This document shows, piece by piece, positions 16,787-25,251 of a stretch of 64,000 nucleotides of DNA (position 1 is the first letter of the stretch; the number at the start of each line of letters is the position of its first letter). The notes under the pieces are model-generated. The model saw nothing but the letters and a program-made list of their open reading frames with translations. It was not told the DNA's origin and did no database searches. The stretch covers positions 124,001 to 188,000 of the forward strand of contig JBBSQW010000001.1 in NCBI GenBank assembly GCA_038243635.1, given 5' to 3'. The translations under genes were made by a program, and so were the position numbers. Source of the stretch: Pseudopedobacter sp038243635. GTDB taxonomy: Bacteria; Bacteroidota; Bacteroidia; Sphingobacteriales; Sphingobacteriaceae.

Positions 16787-18622
16787 ATGAAAGTAATAAT
16801 TGCCGAAAAGCCATCAGTTGCTCGTGAATTAGCCAAAGTATTTGGCGCAACTAATAAAAAGGTAGGCTATATAGAAGGAAAAGATTATTCTTTTACTTGG
16901 GCTTTTGGTCATTTGCTACAATTAGCTCCCCCACAAGATTATGGTTTTTACGGCTGGAAAAAGCAAAACTTACCTATGTTGCCGCAAAAATTTAAGCTGG
17001 CCGTTAGAAAAATAAAAACAAAAGATGGTGTTGTTGAGGACCCTGCCGTACGGAAGCAACTAGATGTAATCAAATATCTTTTTGATAAATGCACCGAAAT
17101 TATTGTTGCAACCGATGCTGGGCGAGAGGGAGAGTTGATTTTTAGATACATCTACTACTATTTAAAATGTAAAAAGCCATTTCGCAGACTTTGGATCTCG
17201 TCGCAAACAGACCAAGCTATTAAAGAGGGATTTAGAAACTTAAAACCAGGGACTGATTACGATACTTTATTCAATTCTGCCCATTGCAGGTCAGAATCTG
17301 ATTGGTTAGTTGGGATGAATGCTACGCAAGCTTTAAGTATTTCGGCGGGCAATAGGGCAGTTTTGTCTTTAGGCCGAGTACAAACTCCAACTTTAGCTAT
17401 GATTTGCAGTCGCTACAATGAAACAAAAAACTTTATTCCAGAAATCTATTTTCAGGTTGCGATACAATTGAAAAAGGATGAGAGTTTATTTAGAGCAATC
17501 TCTACAAAAAACTTTAAGACTAGGGAAGAGGCAGAGGCTATTTTAGCACAAGTTTTAGATTTAGCGAGCGGACACTCGCAAGGCGGTTTAATTGTAAATG
17601 TGGAAGCTAAAGCAAAAAAAGAACCGCCACCGTTACTTCATGACTTAAGTAGTTTGCAGCAAGAAGCAAACAAAAAGAAGGGCTACACCGCAGATCAAAC
17701 TTTAGGAATTCTACAAAATTTGTACGAAAACAAGTTGGTAACTTATCCGCGTACCGGAAGTCGTTATATTGGTGATGATGTTTTTGCGACAGTTCCAGGT
17801 TTGATCGCAAAATTTACGAATCATCCTTTATTTGGAAAAGACGCTTCTTTTTTATTGGAGAATAAGCTTAACAAAAGAAGTGTAAACGTAAAGAAAGTAA
17901 CGGATCACCATGCAGTTTTACCTACTGGCGAACTAGCAAGTCATCTCTCATCAGACCGACAAGCCGTTTATGACATGGTAGTTGGTAGAATGATAGAAGC
18001 ATTTCATCAAGAATGTTTAAAAGACACCACCAAAATAACCATTAACTCAGGTTCAGATTTTGTGGCAAACGGTACGGTGATAAGGTCTGCTGGTTGGCGT
18101 TCTGTTTTTAATGATAATGATGAGGAAAAGAAAGACGAAGATAATGCTACTTTACCTAAAGTTACCAAGGGCGAAAGTTTAGCTATTACCAATAAAGCAG
18201 TATTAGAAAAACAGACTAAATCGAAACCTTTATTTACTGAAGCAACCTTACTTAAAGCTTTAGAAACATGCGGTAGAGATATTGAAGATGAAGAACTTAG
18301 GTATGCTATGAAAGAAAGCGGTTTAGGAACTCCTGCAACAAGAGCGTCTATTATTGAAACTTTAATCAAACGGGAATATATAGGAAGAGAAAAGAAAAAC
18401 TTAGTGCCAAGTAAAAAGGGCTTAGCCGTTTACGACGTAGTTAAACATAAAAAAATAGCGCAAGCCGAGCTAACCGGTCAATGGGAAAAAAGATTAGAAG
18501 AAATACGATCGGGCGCCTCTGTAAAAGATTTTAAAGCCGAAATTGCGGAATACACAAAAAACATTACGCAAGAGCTATTGGCAGCTGGAAGTAATTTATA
18601 CAGTGTTTTGAAAGAAGGTTAA
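16787..18622 (+). CDS. topB: DNA topoisomerase III
   Basis: A 611-residue type IA topoisomerase that passes single strands to decatenate DNA. The TOPRIM domain carries E7 (AEKPS) and the metal-binding DAGREGE at 110-116; the catalytic tyrosine is Y320 in TYPRTGSRYI. Conserved blocks SLGRVQTPTLAMI and GLGTPATRASIIETL are present. There are no C-terminal zinc fingers, as is usual for TopB. TopB homologues also ride on conjugative elements, but nothing mobile surrounds this copy, and its base composition looks like its neighbours, so it is probably a housekeeping gene. A 250 bp gap follows, holding only a short TAACTAACTAACG repeat. Confidence 0.95.
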   Translation: MKVIIAEKPSVARELAKVFGATNKKVGYIEGKDYSFTWAFGHLLQLAPPQDYGFYGWKKQNLPMLPQKFKLAVRKIKTKDGVVEDPAVRKQLDVIKYLFDKCTEIIVATDAGREGELIFRYIYYYLKCKKPFRRLWISSQTDQAIKEGFRNLKPGTDYDTLFNSAHCRSESDWLVGMNATQALSISAGNRAVLSLGRVQTPTLAMICSRYNETKNFIPEIYFQVAIQLKKDESLFRAISTKNFKTREEAEAILAQVLDLASGHSQGGLIVNVEAKAKKEPPPLLHDLSSLQQEANKKKGYTADQTLGILQNLYENKLVTYPRTGSRYIGDDVFATVPGLIAKFTNHPLFGKDASFLLENKLNKRSVNVKKVTDHHAVLPTGELASHLSSDRQAVYDMVVGRMIEAFHQECLKDTTKITINSGSDFVANGTVIRSAGWRSVFNDNDEEKKDEDNATLPKVTKGESLAITNKAVLEKQTKSKPLFTEATLLKALETCGRDIEDEELRYAMKESGLGTPATRASIIETLIKREYIGREKKNLVPSKKGLAVYDVVKHKKIAQAELTGQWEKRLEEIRSGASVKDFKAEIAEYTKNITQELLAAGSNLYSVLKEG

Positions 18623-18872
18623 GGCAAAGACTCTAAATTATACCAAAACTTAAGCAAGACTTTTTTTGAAATTACTCCAGTATTAGTTTATTAATTAAAA
18701 TAAAGGCCACAAATCATTTTAACGTAAGTATTTATACAGGAATGTATGACGTATGCACTAGATATAAATGATTTAAGGAGGAAGGCCAACTAATTAACTA
18801 ACTAACGCATGGACACATCGTCGACGTTTTAGAACCTATATTGGGCGACAATACGATTAGTGAAAACGCAAC

Positions 18873-20999
18873 TTATATTTTTTCGCTAATCTTTGATATC
18901 TCTGCAGAAAGATTGGTAATCAGCTCTAATTGTTCAGTAACCTGCGGGTCAATCTCCTTATCAGATAAGTGGATGTGCAATTTGGTTTGTGTACTCCCTT
19001 CCACTTCGCTATCTATCTTTTCTATCGCTTCTTCTAAATAGAAACGAGTTTTTCTAATTAGTTTTAACTGATCTGAGTTGATTGTCGCAGAGCTATCGAT
19101 GAAATTTGCTGAAAGGTTTGCCAGATATGAAGATAAAATATGGTTTAGCACCACGAATTTGTGAATTTCCTTAATATGATGTTGTTTACTTTTGGGCTCC
19201 TGCATCATCCGCTCAAAAGCACCGGCTAAATTTGCTGTATTTACATAAACGTTTTTACGAGCTAGTTTGTAATCTGTAACGCTAGTTGGTAGTAAAGACT
19301 GACGTAAAATAATGTGCTCGAAATAGTTAAGGTTAGCTTTAATCATTTTAGGTAAAAACTGCTTAAACTGTTTCGATTCCCAATCCGGAAACAAAACGTA
19401 GCTGGACACAATGGCTAAAAAAGAGCCAATTAAGGTATCAATAATACGTTCGCTAGCAATATCTGTGGTGTTATTTGCCGAATTAAGAAAGCTGAACAGG
19501 ATCAGAATAAATGGCGTCATAAATATTACGCCCAAAACGTATTTTATTCTAATGATGCTATATGTTGCTAACATAAATACCAACAAAATCACAAACCTCG
19601 CTGTTTCATCCTTTACTACCATCAAAATTACCGCACCTAAAACACCACCTATAATAGTTCCAATTACCCTTTCGGAGTTTCTTTGCTTTGTACTGCTAAA
19701 ACCAGGTTTCATAATCACCAGAATGGTTAAAATAATCCAGTAGGAGTGGTGGCCTAAAGAAAACATCTTCCCAACAAAAAATCCTACTAAACATATAATT
19801 GCAAGCCGCAATGAGTATTTAAAAACACCAGAATCAAGATTTAAGTTGTTCTTTAAAATCTTCCAATCAAAACTTTGGTGACTTACAAAACGCGAAAGAT
19901 CAGTGGCACTTGCGCTCCTTTTTGTTACAATAGTTTCTTTATCAAAGTAATTAGATATGTCTGTTGTTTTGTTGTAGATATTTCTAATGTTAATTAAAAT
20001 CTTTTTTAAGATCAACATCGAGTTACTTTGTTTTTCTAGCTCATCAATTTTTGCTTTAAGCTGATCTAAATCACTTATTGAAAGATGCTTATCTATCGGT
20101 TTTTGTTGATGAATCAAACAAAAACCGATATACTCAATTTCGTCGGCCACCTTTTCTATGGTACTTGCAAAGGCTGGTAATATATCAAAACCATTAAAAC
20201 GATTCCGAATTGAATCGTAATCATTATGCGTAGCCATTGTTTGCTCAAAAATATCTACCGTATCAACAAAAATTTGAACCATTAAACGTCCAGCATTAGT
20301 TGATTCGTTCATCAACTCTCGTGTTTTAAACAAAGCATCTCTAACGTTGTCTTGCAACTCGCTCACTTTAATTTGCTGGGTCACTAACGCTTTAAAGTTA
20401 TCGTCTACAGAAATCTCATTGCCATAAAATCTAGCTCTCAACCGCATGTACCTGCCAACTTCGCTAATGCTTTCGCCTAAAGTATGCTGAGCGTAACGGT
20501 AGGGTCTAAGCGTAGAAAAAAGTGTGCTCAATAAAAAATACCATACGCCGCCGCCTAAAACTAAAAAAGAATGTTCGAAAGGTTTTAAAGAGGTTTTTCC
20601 TGGGATAATATCCAAAGCCATAACCAATAACGCAGCCGTACCAACAGATGCAGCTCTGCTTCCGTACAGGTAAAACATTGAAAACAGAAAACACAATAGA
20701 AAAATTTCTACGGCCACAAAGTAAACGTTAGTGTTGATTGAAGCGGTTAACAGTGCGGTAAAAAAGATGAAAAGATTAGTCACCAGCATTCCGTTTTTAC
20801 GGTGTAACCATGGCCCAGGAGTATCAGCAATGCTCACACAAAGCGCACCTAGTGATAGGGTAATGCCCATTTCCATCATGCCGAATTGAAAAGCCACTAA
20901 AGAGGGGAGTAGTACGCCTAAAGTAATTTTAACACCGTCAGAAAAGTACTGGGTGAACATGAAATTTTTAAAATCATCAATAGGATTGGTGCTCTTCAT
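18873..20999 (-). CDS. FUSC family inner-membrane protein (YccS/YhfK-like)
   Basis: A 708-residue protein with two hydrophobic bundles, about residues 20-165 and 395-530, separated by a long soluble coiled region and followed by a soluble C-terminal domain. The second bundle has the pattern HSYWIILTILVIMKPGF then KQRNSERVIGTIIGGVLGAV, the core FUSC signature shared with aromatic acid and fusaric acid exporters. Export of aromatic or amphipathic compounds is the family expectation; the substrate is unknown. There is a possible -7 box (minus strand TATTTTTG) at 21008-21015. The gene is divergent from the DEAD-box helicase. Confidence 0.85.
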   Translation of the reverse strand: MKSTNPIDDFKNFMFTQYFSDGVKITLGVLLPSLVAFQFGMMEMGITLSLGALCVSIADTPGPWLHRKNGMLVTNLFIFFTALLTASINTNVYFVAVEIFLLCFLFSMFYLYGSRAASVGTAALLVMALDIIPGKTSLKPFEHSFLVLGGGVWYFLLSTLFSTLRPYRYAQHTLGESISEVGRYMRLRARFYGNEISVDDNFKALVTQQIKVSELQDNVRDALFKTRELMNESTNAGRLMVQIFVDTVDIFEQTMATHNDYDSIRNRFNGFDILPAFASTIEKVADEIEYIGFCLIHQQKPIDKHLSISDLDQLKAKIDELEKQSNSMLILKKILINIRNIYNKTTDISNYFDKETIVTKRSASATDLSRFVSHQSFDWKILKNNLNLDSGVFKYSLRLAIICLVGFFVGKMFSLGHHSYWIILTILVIMKPGFSSTKQRNSERVIGTIIGGVLGAVILMVVKDETARFVILLVFMLATYSIIRIKYVLGVIFMTPFILILFSFLNSANNTTDIASERIIDTLIGSFLAIVSSYVLFPDWESKQFKQFLPKMIKANLNYFEHIILRQSLLPTSVTDYKLARKNVYVNTANLAGAFERMMQEPKSKQHHIKEIHKFVVLNHILSSYLANLSANFIDSSATINSDQLKLIRKTRFYLEEAIEKIDSEVEGSTQTKLHIHLSDKEIDPQVTEQLELITNLSAEISKISEKI

Positions 21000-21007
21000 A
21001 AACTATG

Positions 21008-21015
21008 CAAAAATA
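21008..21015 (-). promoter_or_regulatory. Candidate -7 box of the FUSC gene
   Basis: Minus strand TATTTTTG matches TAnnTTTG, 8 bp before the start codon; no -33 partner is visible. Confidence 0.3.
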
Positions 21016-21076
21016 GGCCATTTTTATAATATAGTTCTCTTAGCTATTAATTAAAAACTAAGCTATTTTAATTTAA

Positions 21077-21084
21077 TATCTTTG
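21077..21084 (+). promoter_or_regulatory. -7 promoter box of the DEAD-box helicase
   Basis: TATCTTTG (TAnnTTTG) ends 19 bp before the TTG start at 21104. The -33 position is A-rich without a clear TTTG. Confidence 0.45.
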
Positions 21085-21103
21085 TGTTTTAAAACATACA
21101 ACA

Positions 21104-22231
21104 TTGAATAATTTCCAAGAACTGGGCGTTGATGAACAATTTATCAAAGCGTTAACAGAAAATAACATACAAATACCTACTGAGATTCAGCAAAAAGCGA
21201 TTCCTTTTTTATTACAAGCAGAAGGCAAAGACTTTATTGGGCAAGCACAAACAGGTACAGGAAAAACCGCTGCTTACGGTTTGCCAATTTTACAACAGGT
21301 GAATCCAGATTTAAAGCAAATTCAAGCTATAGTCATTAGTCCGACTAGAGAATTGGCTCAACAAATTGCGAAACAGCTTTTTAAGTTTACTAAATATGCT
21401 GACAAAAAGATTTTTACTGAAGCCGTTTATGGCGGAGAAAAAATTGATTTACAAATCAGTAGGCTACGCCGAGCGACACATATTGTGGTATCTACGCCGG
21501 GTAGATTGATAGATTTATTAGAACGTAATGCCATTAATTTAGAAAACGTTAAAACCGTAGTTTTAGATGAGGCCGATGAAATGTTGAGCATGGGTTTTAA
21601 AGCCGATGTCGACAAGATTTTAGGTTATACGAATGCTAAAAAGAGTAATACTTGGCTTTTTTCTGCAACCATGCCTGTAGCTTTGAAAGAAATTATCGAC
21701 GAGTTTATGGATGATGATGCTTTTACAGTAACGGTATCAAAAGATAATGTTGTTAACGAAGCCATTTCGCATAAATACCTAATTGCTGATATTAAGGATA
21801 AAGTTGATGTATTATCTAGGTTCTTAAAAGCGCAAGGGGAGAAGCGAGGAATTATTTTTTGCAGAACCAAAGCAGGTACGCAAACTTTGGAGAAACAACT
21901 TCAAGCCAAAAATATTAAAGCAGAAGCTATCCATGGGGATCTAGGTCAAAGAGATAGAGACCGCGTAATGCGTTTGTTTAAATCAAAAAGATTGCAGATT
22001 TTAATTGCCACAGATATTTCGGCAAGAGGGATTGATGTTGATAATTTGGCTTACGTATTGCATTATCAATTGCCAGATCAGCTAGAATATTACACACATC
22101 GAAGTGGTAGAACCGCTAGGGCAGGTCGACAAGGTTTTTCAATAGCTTTTGTTGCACCATCTGAACTTAATAAGATAGCTGATTTAGAACGAGATCTGAA
22201 AATCAACTTCGAGAAGGTAGACGCAATATAA
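21104..22231 (+). CDS. DEAD-box ATP-dependent RNA helicase, core-only
   Basis: A 375-residue RNA helicase of the CsdA/RhlE group. Motifs are Q-motif PTEIQQKAIP, Walker A AQTGTGKT at 48-55, DEAD at 155-158, SAT at 187-189, and the second-domain motifs IFCRTKAGTQTLEKQL, ATDISARGIDV and HRSGRTARAG. It stops soon after the core and lacks the basic C-terminal extension of most cold-shock helicases. The start is TTG at 21104: the family N-terminus (NNFQELGVDEQFIKAL) begins there and no in-frame ATG is available. The PAP2 gene follows after 15 bp and a cold-shock protein gene lies further downstream, so a role in ribosome assembly or cold adaptation is plausible. Confidence 0.93.
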   Translation: MNNFQELGVDEQFIKALTENNIQIPTEIQQKAIPFLLQAEGKDFIGQAQTGTGKTAAYGLPILQQVNPDLKQIQAIVISPTRELAQQIAKQLFKFTKYADKKIFTEAVYGGEKIDLQISRLRRATHIVVSTPGRLIDLLERNAINLENVKTVVLDEADEMLSMGFKADVDKILGYTNAKKSNTWLFSATMPVALKEIIDEFMDDDAFTVTVSKDNVVNEAISHKYLIADIKDKVDVLSRFLKAQGEKRGIIFCRTKAGTQTLEKQLQAKNIKAEAIHGDLGQRDRDRVMRLFKSKRLQILIATDISARGIDVDNLAYVLHYQLPDQLEYYTHRSGRTARAGRQGFSIAFVAPSELNKIADLERDLKINFEKVDAI

Positions 22232-22246
22232 CCACGGCTTTTTTAT

Positions 22247-22963
22247 TTGAAAAAATACAGAGAACTCTTTAGAGCTTACATTAACGACTACAAGTTAGTG
22301 CCAGAACTCAGTACAATAATTATTGCTTTTGTACTGATGATCATTGCTGTAATTAGCTTTTATGGACTTACGGAAGAGCTTGCTGACGATGATTTGAAAA
22401 CTTTTGACGAATTTTTTGTTAGCCATATCGTGGGTTTAAGAGGTCCGCTTATTAGCAAAATCATGCTGAGCGCTACTTTTATTGGTAATTTAGTCGGTTA
22501 TTTATTGATTATTCCAATCCTAACGGTTTTCTTTATTATCCGAAAAAACTGGCGCTTATCTATAGAAATTACCCTTGTACTCTTATTATCATCAGGTTTA
22601 AACATTGTGCTAAAAAACCTGATTGAGCGGCAGCGCCCGCCAGAAATTGGCCGATTGGTATTCGCAGAATTTTATAGTTTCCCAAGTGGTCATGCGATGA
22701 GTGCTATTACTTTTTATGGATTTATTGTTTACTTAAGTTTTATCCTTATCAAAAAAGCATGGTTAAAATATGGAATTATTTTACTTTGCATGTTCATTAC
22801 TGTTTTAATTGGCATTAGCAGAATCTATTTGGGCGTACATTATCCTTCGGATATTTTAGCGGGCTACATTGCTGGCTTGGGCTGGTTAATGTTTTGTATA
22901 CTGATTTTGAACCTTATTACCCTAAGTAAGCTCAAATTAGAACAAGCCAATATATTACGTTGA
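22247..22963 (+). CDS. PAP2 family phosphatase
   Basis: A 238-residue membrane phosphatase with about six helices. The three PAP2 signature blocks are present: KNLIERQRP (K-x6-RP), PSGH within SFPSGHAMS, and SRIYLGVHYPSD (SR-x5-H-x3-D). Substrates in this family include undecaprenyl pyrophosphate and phosphatidylglycerol phosphate; which one cannot be told. The start is TTG at 22247, 15 bp after the helicase stop, so the two are probably co-transcribed and translationally linked. An alternative later start would remove part of the N-terminal soluble helix. Confidence 0.88.
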   Translation: MKKYRELFRAYINDYKLVPELSTIIIAFVLMIIAVISFYGLTEELADDDLKTFDEFFVSHIVGLRGPLISKIMLSATFIGNLVGYLLIIPILTVFFIIRKNWRLSIEITLVLLLSSGLNIVLKNLIERQRPPEIGRLVFAEFYSFPSGHAMSAITFYGFIVYLSFILIKKAWLKYGIILLCMFITVLIGISRIYLGVHYPSDILAGYIAGLGWLMFCILILNLITLSKLKLEQANILR

Positions 22964-22991
22964 CAATATTCTTAATATCATGTTAAAATGC

Positions 22992-22999
22992 TATCTTTG
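22992..22999 (+). promoter_or_regulatory. Candidate distal promoter of the cold-shock gene
   Basis: TATCTTTG (TAnnTTTG) lies 210 bp upstream of the cold-shock start. If used, it produces a leader of about 200 nt. A closer but weaker match, TTGCTTTG, is at 23167-23174. Confidence 0.35.
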
Positions 23000-23209
23000 T
23001 GAAATTCAAAAGCATTTCAAATCCTTTAGCGAAATTTTTAAATCGGTTGAATCAACCAAAAGCCATAATTATTGGTGTTTTAAATTTTGCTTATTTGCAA
23101 TTAACCTTTCAATTTCATTATTGACGCGATCAATAAACAAATTGAATTTTCATTAGCTTGATTTTTTGCTTTGATGTAAAATAGATTTTAAAAAAAACAA
23201 TAACAATAA

Positions 23210-23659
23210 ATGGGTAGATCACAAGAAACTTTCAGTAAAAAAGAAAATGAAAAAAAGCGTTTAAAGAAAAGACAAGAAAAGCAGCAGAAGAAAGAAGAAC
23301 GTAAAGACAGTTCTCCGGGCGGTAGTTTAGAAAGCATGATGGCTTATGTAGATGAATATGGCAACATTACAGATACACCACCAGATCCAATCCGTAAGAA
23401 GAAAGAAATTGACGCTAGCACCATTGAAATTGGTGTTCCAAAGCAAGAAGCTGAAGATTTGACGCTTCCTAAAAAAGGAAAAATTGATTTCTTTAACGAT
23501 CAAAAAGGATTTGGATTTATCCGTGAAGACGGTACGCAAGAAAAGTACTTTGTGCATGTTAACGGCTTAACTGAAGAAGTACGTGAAGGTGATAAAGTTA
23601 GCTTTGAGCTTGAAAGAGGACTTAAAGGAATGAACGCAATCAACGTTAAAAGAACATAA
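23210..23659 (+). CDS. Cold-shock domain protein with basic N-terminal extension
   Basis: A 149-residue nucleic-acid-binding protein. Residues 1-35 are a Lys/Glu/Gln-rich helix (KKENEKKRLKKRQEKQQKKEE), likely to bind RNA or ribosomes; residues 88-148 are a cold-shock domain with RNP1 KGFGFI at 99-104 and RNP2 YFVHV at 113-117. Classical Csp proteins are about 70 residues; the two-part form is common in Bacteroidota. It probably melts RNA structure at low temperature. The long upstream gap (246 bp) may be a regulatory leader. An excellent terminator follows the stop. Confidence 0.92.
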   Translation: MGRSQETFSKKENEKKRLKKRQEKQQKKEERKDSSPGGSLESMMAYVDEYGNITDTPPDPIRKKKEIDASTIEIGVPKQEAEDLTLPKKGKIDFFNDQKGFGFIREDGTQEKYFVHVNGLTEEVREGDKVSFELERGLKGMNAINVKRT

Positions 23660-23668
23660 TATTTGTAG

Positions 23669-23708
23669 ATCTTCCTAGAATCCATTTTCTGGGAAGATTT
23701 CTTTTTCT
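23669..23708 (+). terminator. Intrinsic terminator of the cold-shock gene
   Basis: Twelve-base-pair stem (ATCTTCCTAGAA with TTCTGGGAAGAT, one G-T pair), loop TCCATT, then TTTCTTTTTCT. Confidence 0.88.
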
Positions 23709-23880
23709 CTCCGTATTTCTGAACCATTCATTCAGAGTTTTCAACCTAAGACTTTAAAAACAACAATTAATAAGCTGTAAAAGCAAATCTAAAATTTGTC
23801 CTATAATTAATATTATGTTAAGTAAGATTTATGATTAGTTACCTTTTCGGGTAGTTCATCATTAAAATGAGAAATTTATT

Positions 23881-24618
23881 TTATAGCTCTTTCATCAGCT
23901 TATGAAATAAAGCCAATGCGTCTTTCTTGCTTTCCGTTAAACGGTAATCAATTTTATGCATCAGGTAATCAACCAAATCAAAATCTGAGCGCATCTCTAT
24001 ATTTTCGAAAATTTTTAATCGGTTATCTAAGCCAAACTTTAAAGCTTCGTTAAGCTGCGCAATAAAACTTTCGTCCAATTGTTTATTGCTTACCCAAGCT
24101 GCAAATACAAACTCCAATCCTGTAAATTCTTTCCAAACGGCAGCTAAATCATATACGTACGAATGCTTATTAACTTTGCCAAACGTACGATCACCAATTT
24201 GCACAAAAGCGGTTTTTGGATGTGGAGAACGTCCGTATTCTTTTGCTTTGTAAACCAGCTCTGGCTTAACTTTCCAATGATTTTTCAATAAAACCAAAGC
24301 TAAGTTATTTGATGATTTAGATTGCTGATCTAACTGTAAATATTTAACATCATTAATTGGGCAATTGCTAAAAATAAATACCGAATTTACCGCTCCGTTT
24401 GCTCCAATACAATAATCAGAGATAATATGAGCTTCTGGTAAATCTAAAATAGCAGCAACTGGAATCAGTCCAATGTCTACTTTATCTTCTATCAGCTTAT
24501 CTGCACAAGTTGCAGGAACATCTAAGCTTAAATCGATACTTTTTTTAATATTATGGTGCTGTAAACCATAAATAAAAGGTATGGTGTTGGTATAACTTAC
24601 GGCAGAAATTTTAATCAT
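23881..24618 (-). CDS. mqnA: Chorismate dehydratase MqnA
   Basis: First enzyme of the futalosine route to menaquinone: converts chorismate to 3-[(1-carboxyvinyl)oxy]benzoate. The 245-residue protein has the periplasmic-binding-like fold of the MqnA/MqnD family, with the N-terminal ISAVSYTNTIPFIYGL, the VDIGLIPVAAI block, DYCIGANGAVNSVF and, later, FVFAAWVSNK. MqnA rather than MqnD is favoured by the SYTNTIPF start and the SDYCIGANG segment. It is the last gene of an operon with the histidine phosphatase (6 bp gap) and mqnE upstream. Other pathway genes (mqnB, mqnD) are outside the window, while mqnC is at 45 kb. Confidence 0.88.
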   Translation of the reverse strand: MIKISAVSYTNTIPFIYGLQHHNIKKSIDLSLDVPATCADKLIEDKVDIGLIPVAAILDLPEAHIISDYCIGANGAVNSVFIFSNCPINDVKYLQLDQQSKSSNNLALVLLKNHWKVKPELVYKAKEYGRSPHPKTAFVQIGDRTFGKVNKHSYVYDLAAVWKEFTGLEFVFAAWVSNKQLDESFIAQLNEALKFGLDNRLKIFENIEMRSDFDLVDYLMHKIDYRLTESKKDALALFHKLMKEL

Positions 24619-24624
24619 AAATTG

Positions 24625-25248
24625 TTATTGTAAGTGCGCTAAGCTGTTGAATTCTTCTATGGAAAAATATTTTCCATTATAATCTAAAATATACAGTGAC
24701 GTATTCTGATGTGGAAATTCGTCCATGTTTTTAAATGGCTGATTCATTAATTCACAAAGCAATAACCGTAAAGCTCGTCCATGCATACAGATTAATACCG
24801 TTTTTTCTTGTTCTTGCTTCAGGATATGGTCCATCGCTTCCACTTGCCTAGCGTGAACTTCATTGGGGCTCTCCCCTCCTACGGCTTTATTATCATAATC
24901 GCCAGATGCCCAAGATTTAATTAATTTTTTAAAGTTTACATCCAATTCTGGCGAATGCTTTCTGCCTTCGTAATCTCCCCAAGCAACTTCGTCTAAACCA
25001 GCTAATTGCTCCCATGGGATTCCACTTTCTATAAACTTAGCTACAGTTTGATGAGTCCTTTTAAGTTTAGAAGTGTAAACTTTATCGAAGGGAATATCTT
25101 GATACGATTGATAAAATGCTTCGGCTTGTGCTCTTCCGGTATCGTTTAAATCTGCATCTATGCCGCTACCTTGTACAATCTTTTGTTTATTTAATTCTGT
25201 TTCACCATGTCTGATGATGTATAATCTTTTTGTCTTTGTATCGCTCAT
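24625..25248 (-). CDS. Histidine phosphatase family protein
   Basis: A 207-residue phosphoglycerate-mutase-like phosphatase. The catalytic RHGET sits at 13-17 (His14) within LYIIRHGETELN, with the second active-site histidine in ICMHGRALRLL and a likely proton-donor acidic residue in DEVAWGDYEGR. Substrates across the family range from sugar phosphates to cobalamin or nucleotide intermediates. It is tightly packed between mqnE (3 bp) and mqnA (6 bp), which suggests a link to menaquinone synthesis, although no phosphatase step is part of the accepted futalosine pathway. The link is inference only. Confidence 0.88.
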   Translation of the reverse strand: MSDTKTKRLYIIRHGETELNKQKIVQGSGIDADLNDTGRAQAEAFYQSYQDIPFDKVYTSKLKRTHQTVAKFIESGIPWEQLAGLDEVAWGDYEGRKHSPELDVNFKKLIKSWASGDYDNKAVGGESPNEVHARQVEAMDHILKQEQEKTVLICMHGRALRLLLCELMNQPFKNMDEFPHQNTSLYILDYNGKYFSIEEFNSLAHLQ

Positions 25249-25251
25249 GAA

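Noticed and set aside
18007..18369. 120-codon ORF on the minus strand
   Set aside because: Antisense to the conserved topB coding region; shadow.
22999..23124. Short GTG ORF of 41 residues in the cold-shock leader
   Set aside because: Its start codon overlaps the -7 box and no family or coding signal supports it.
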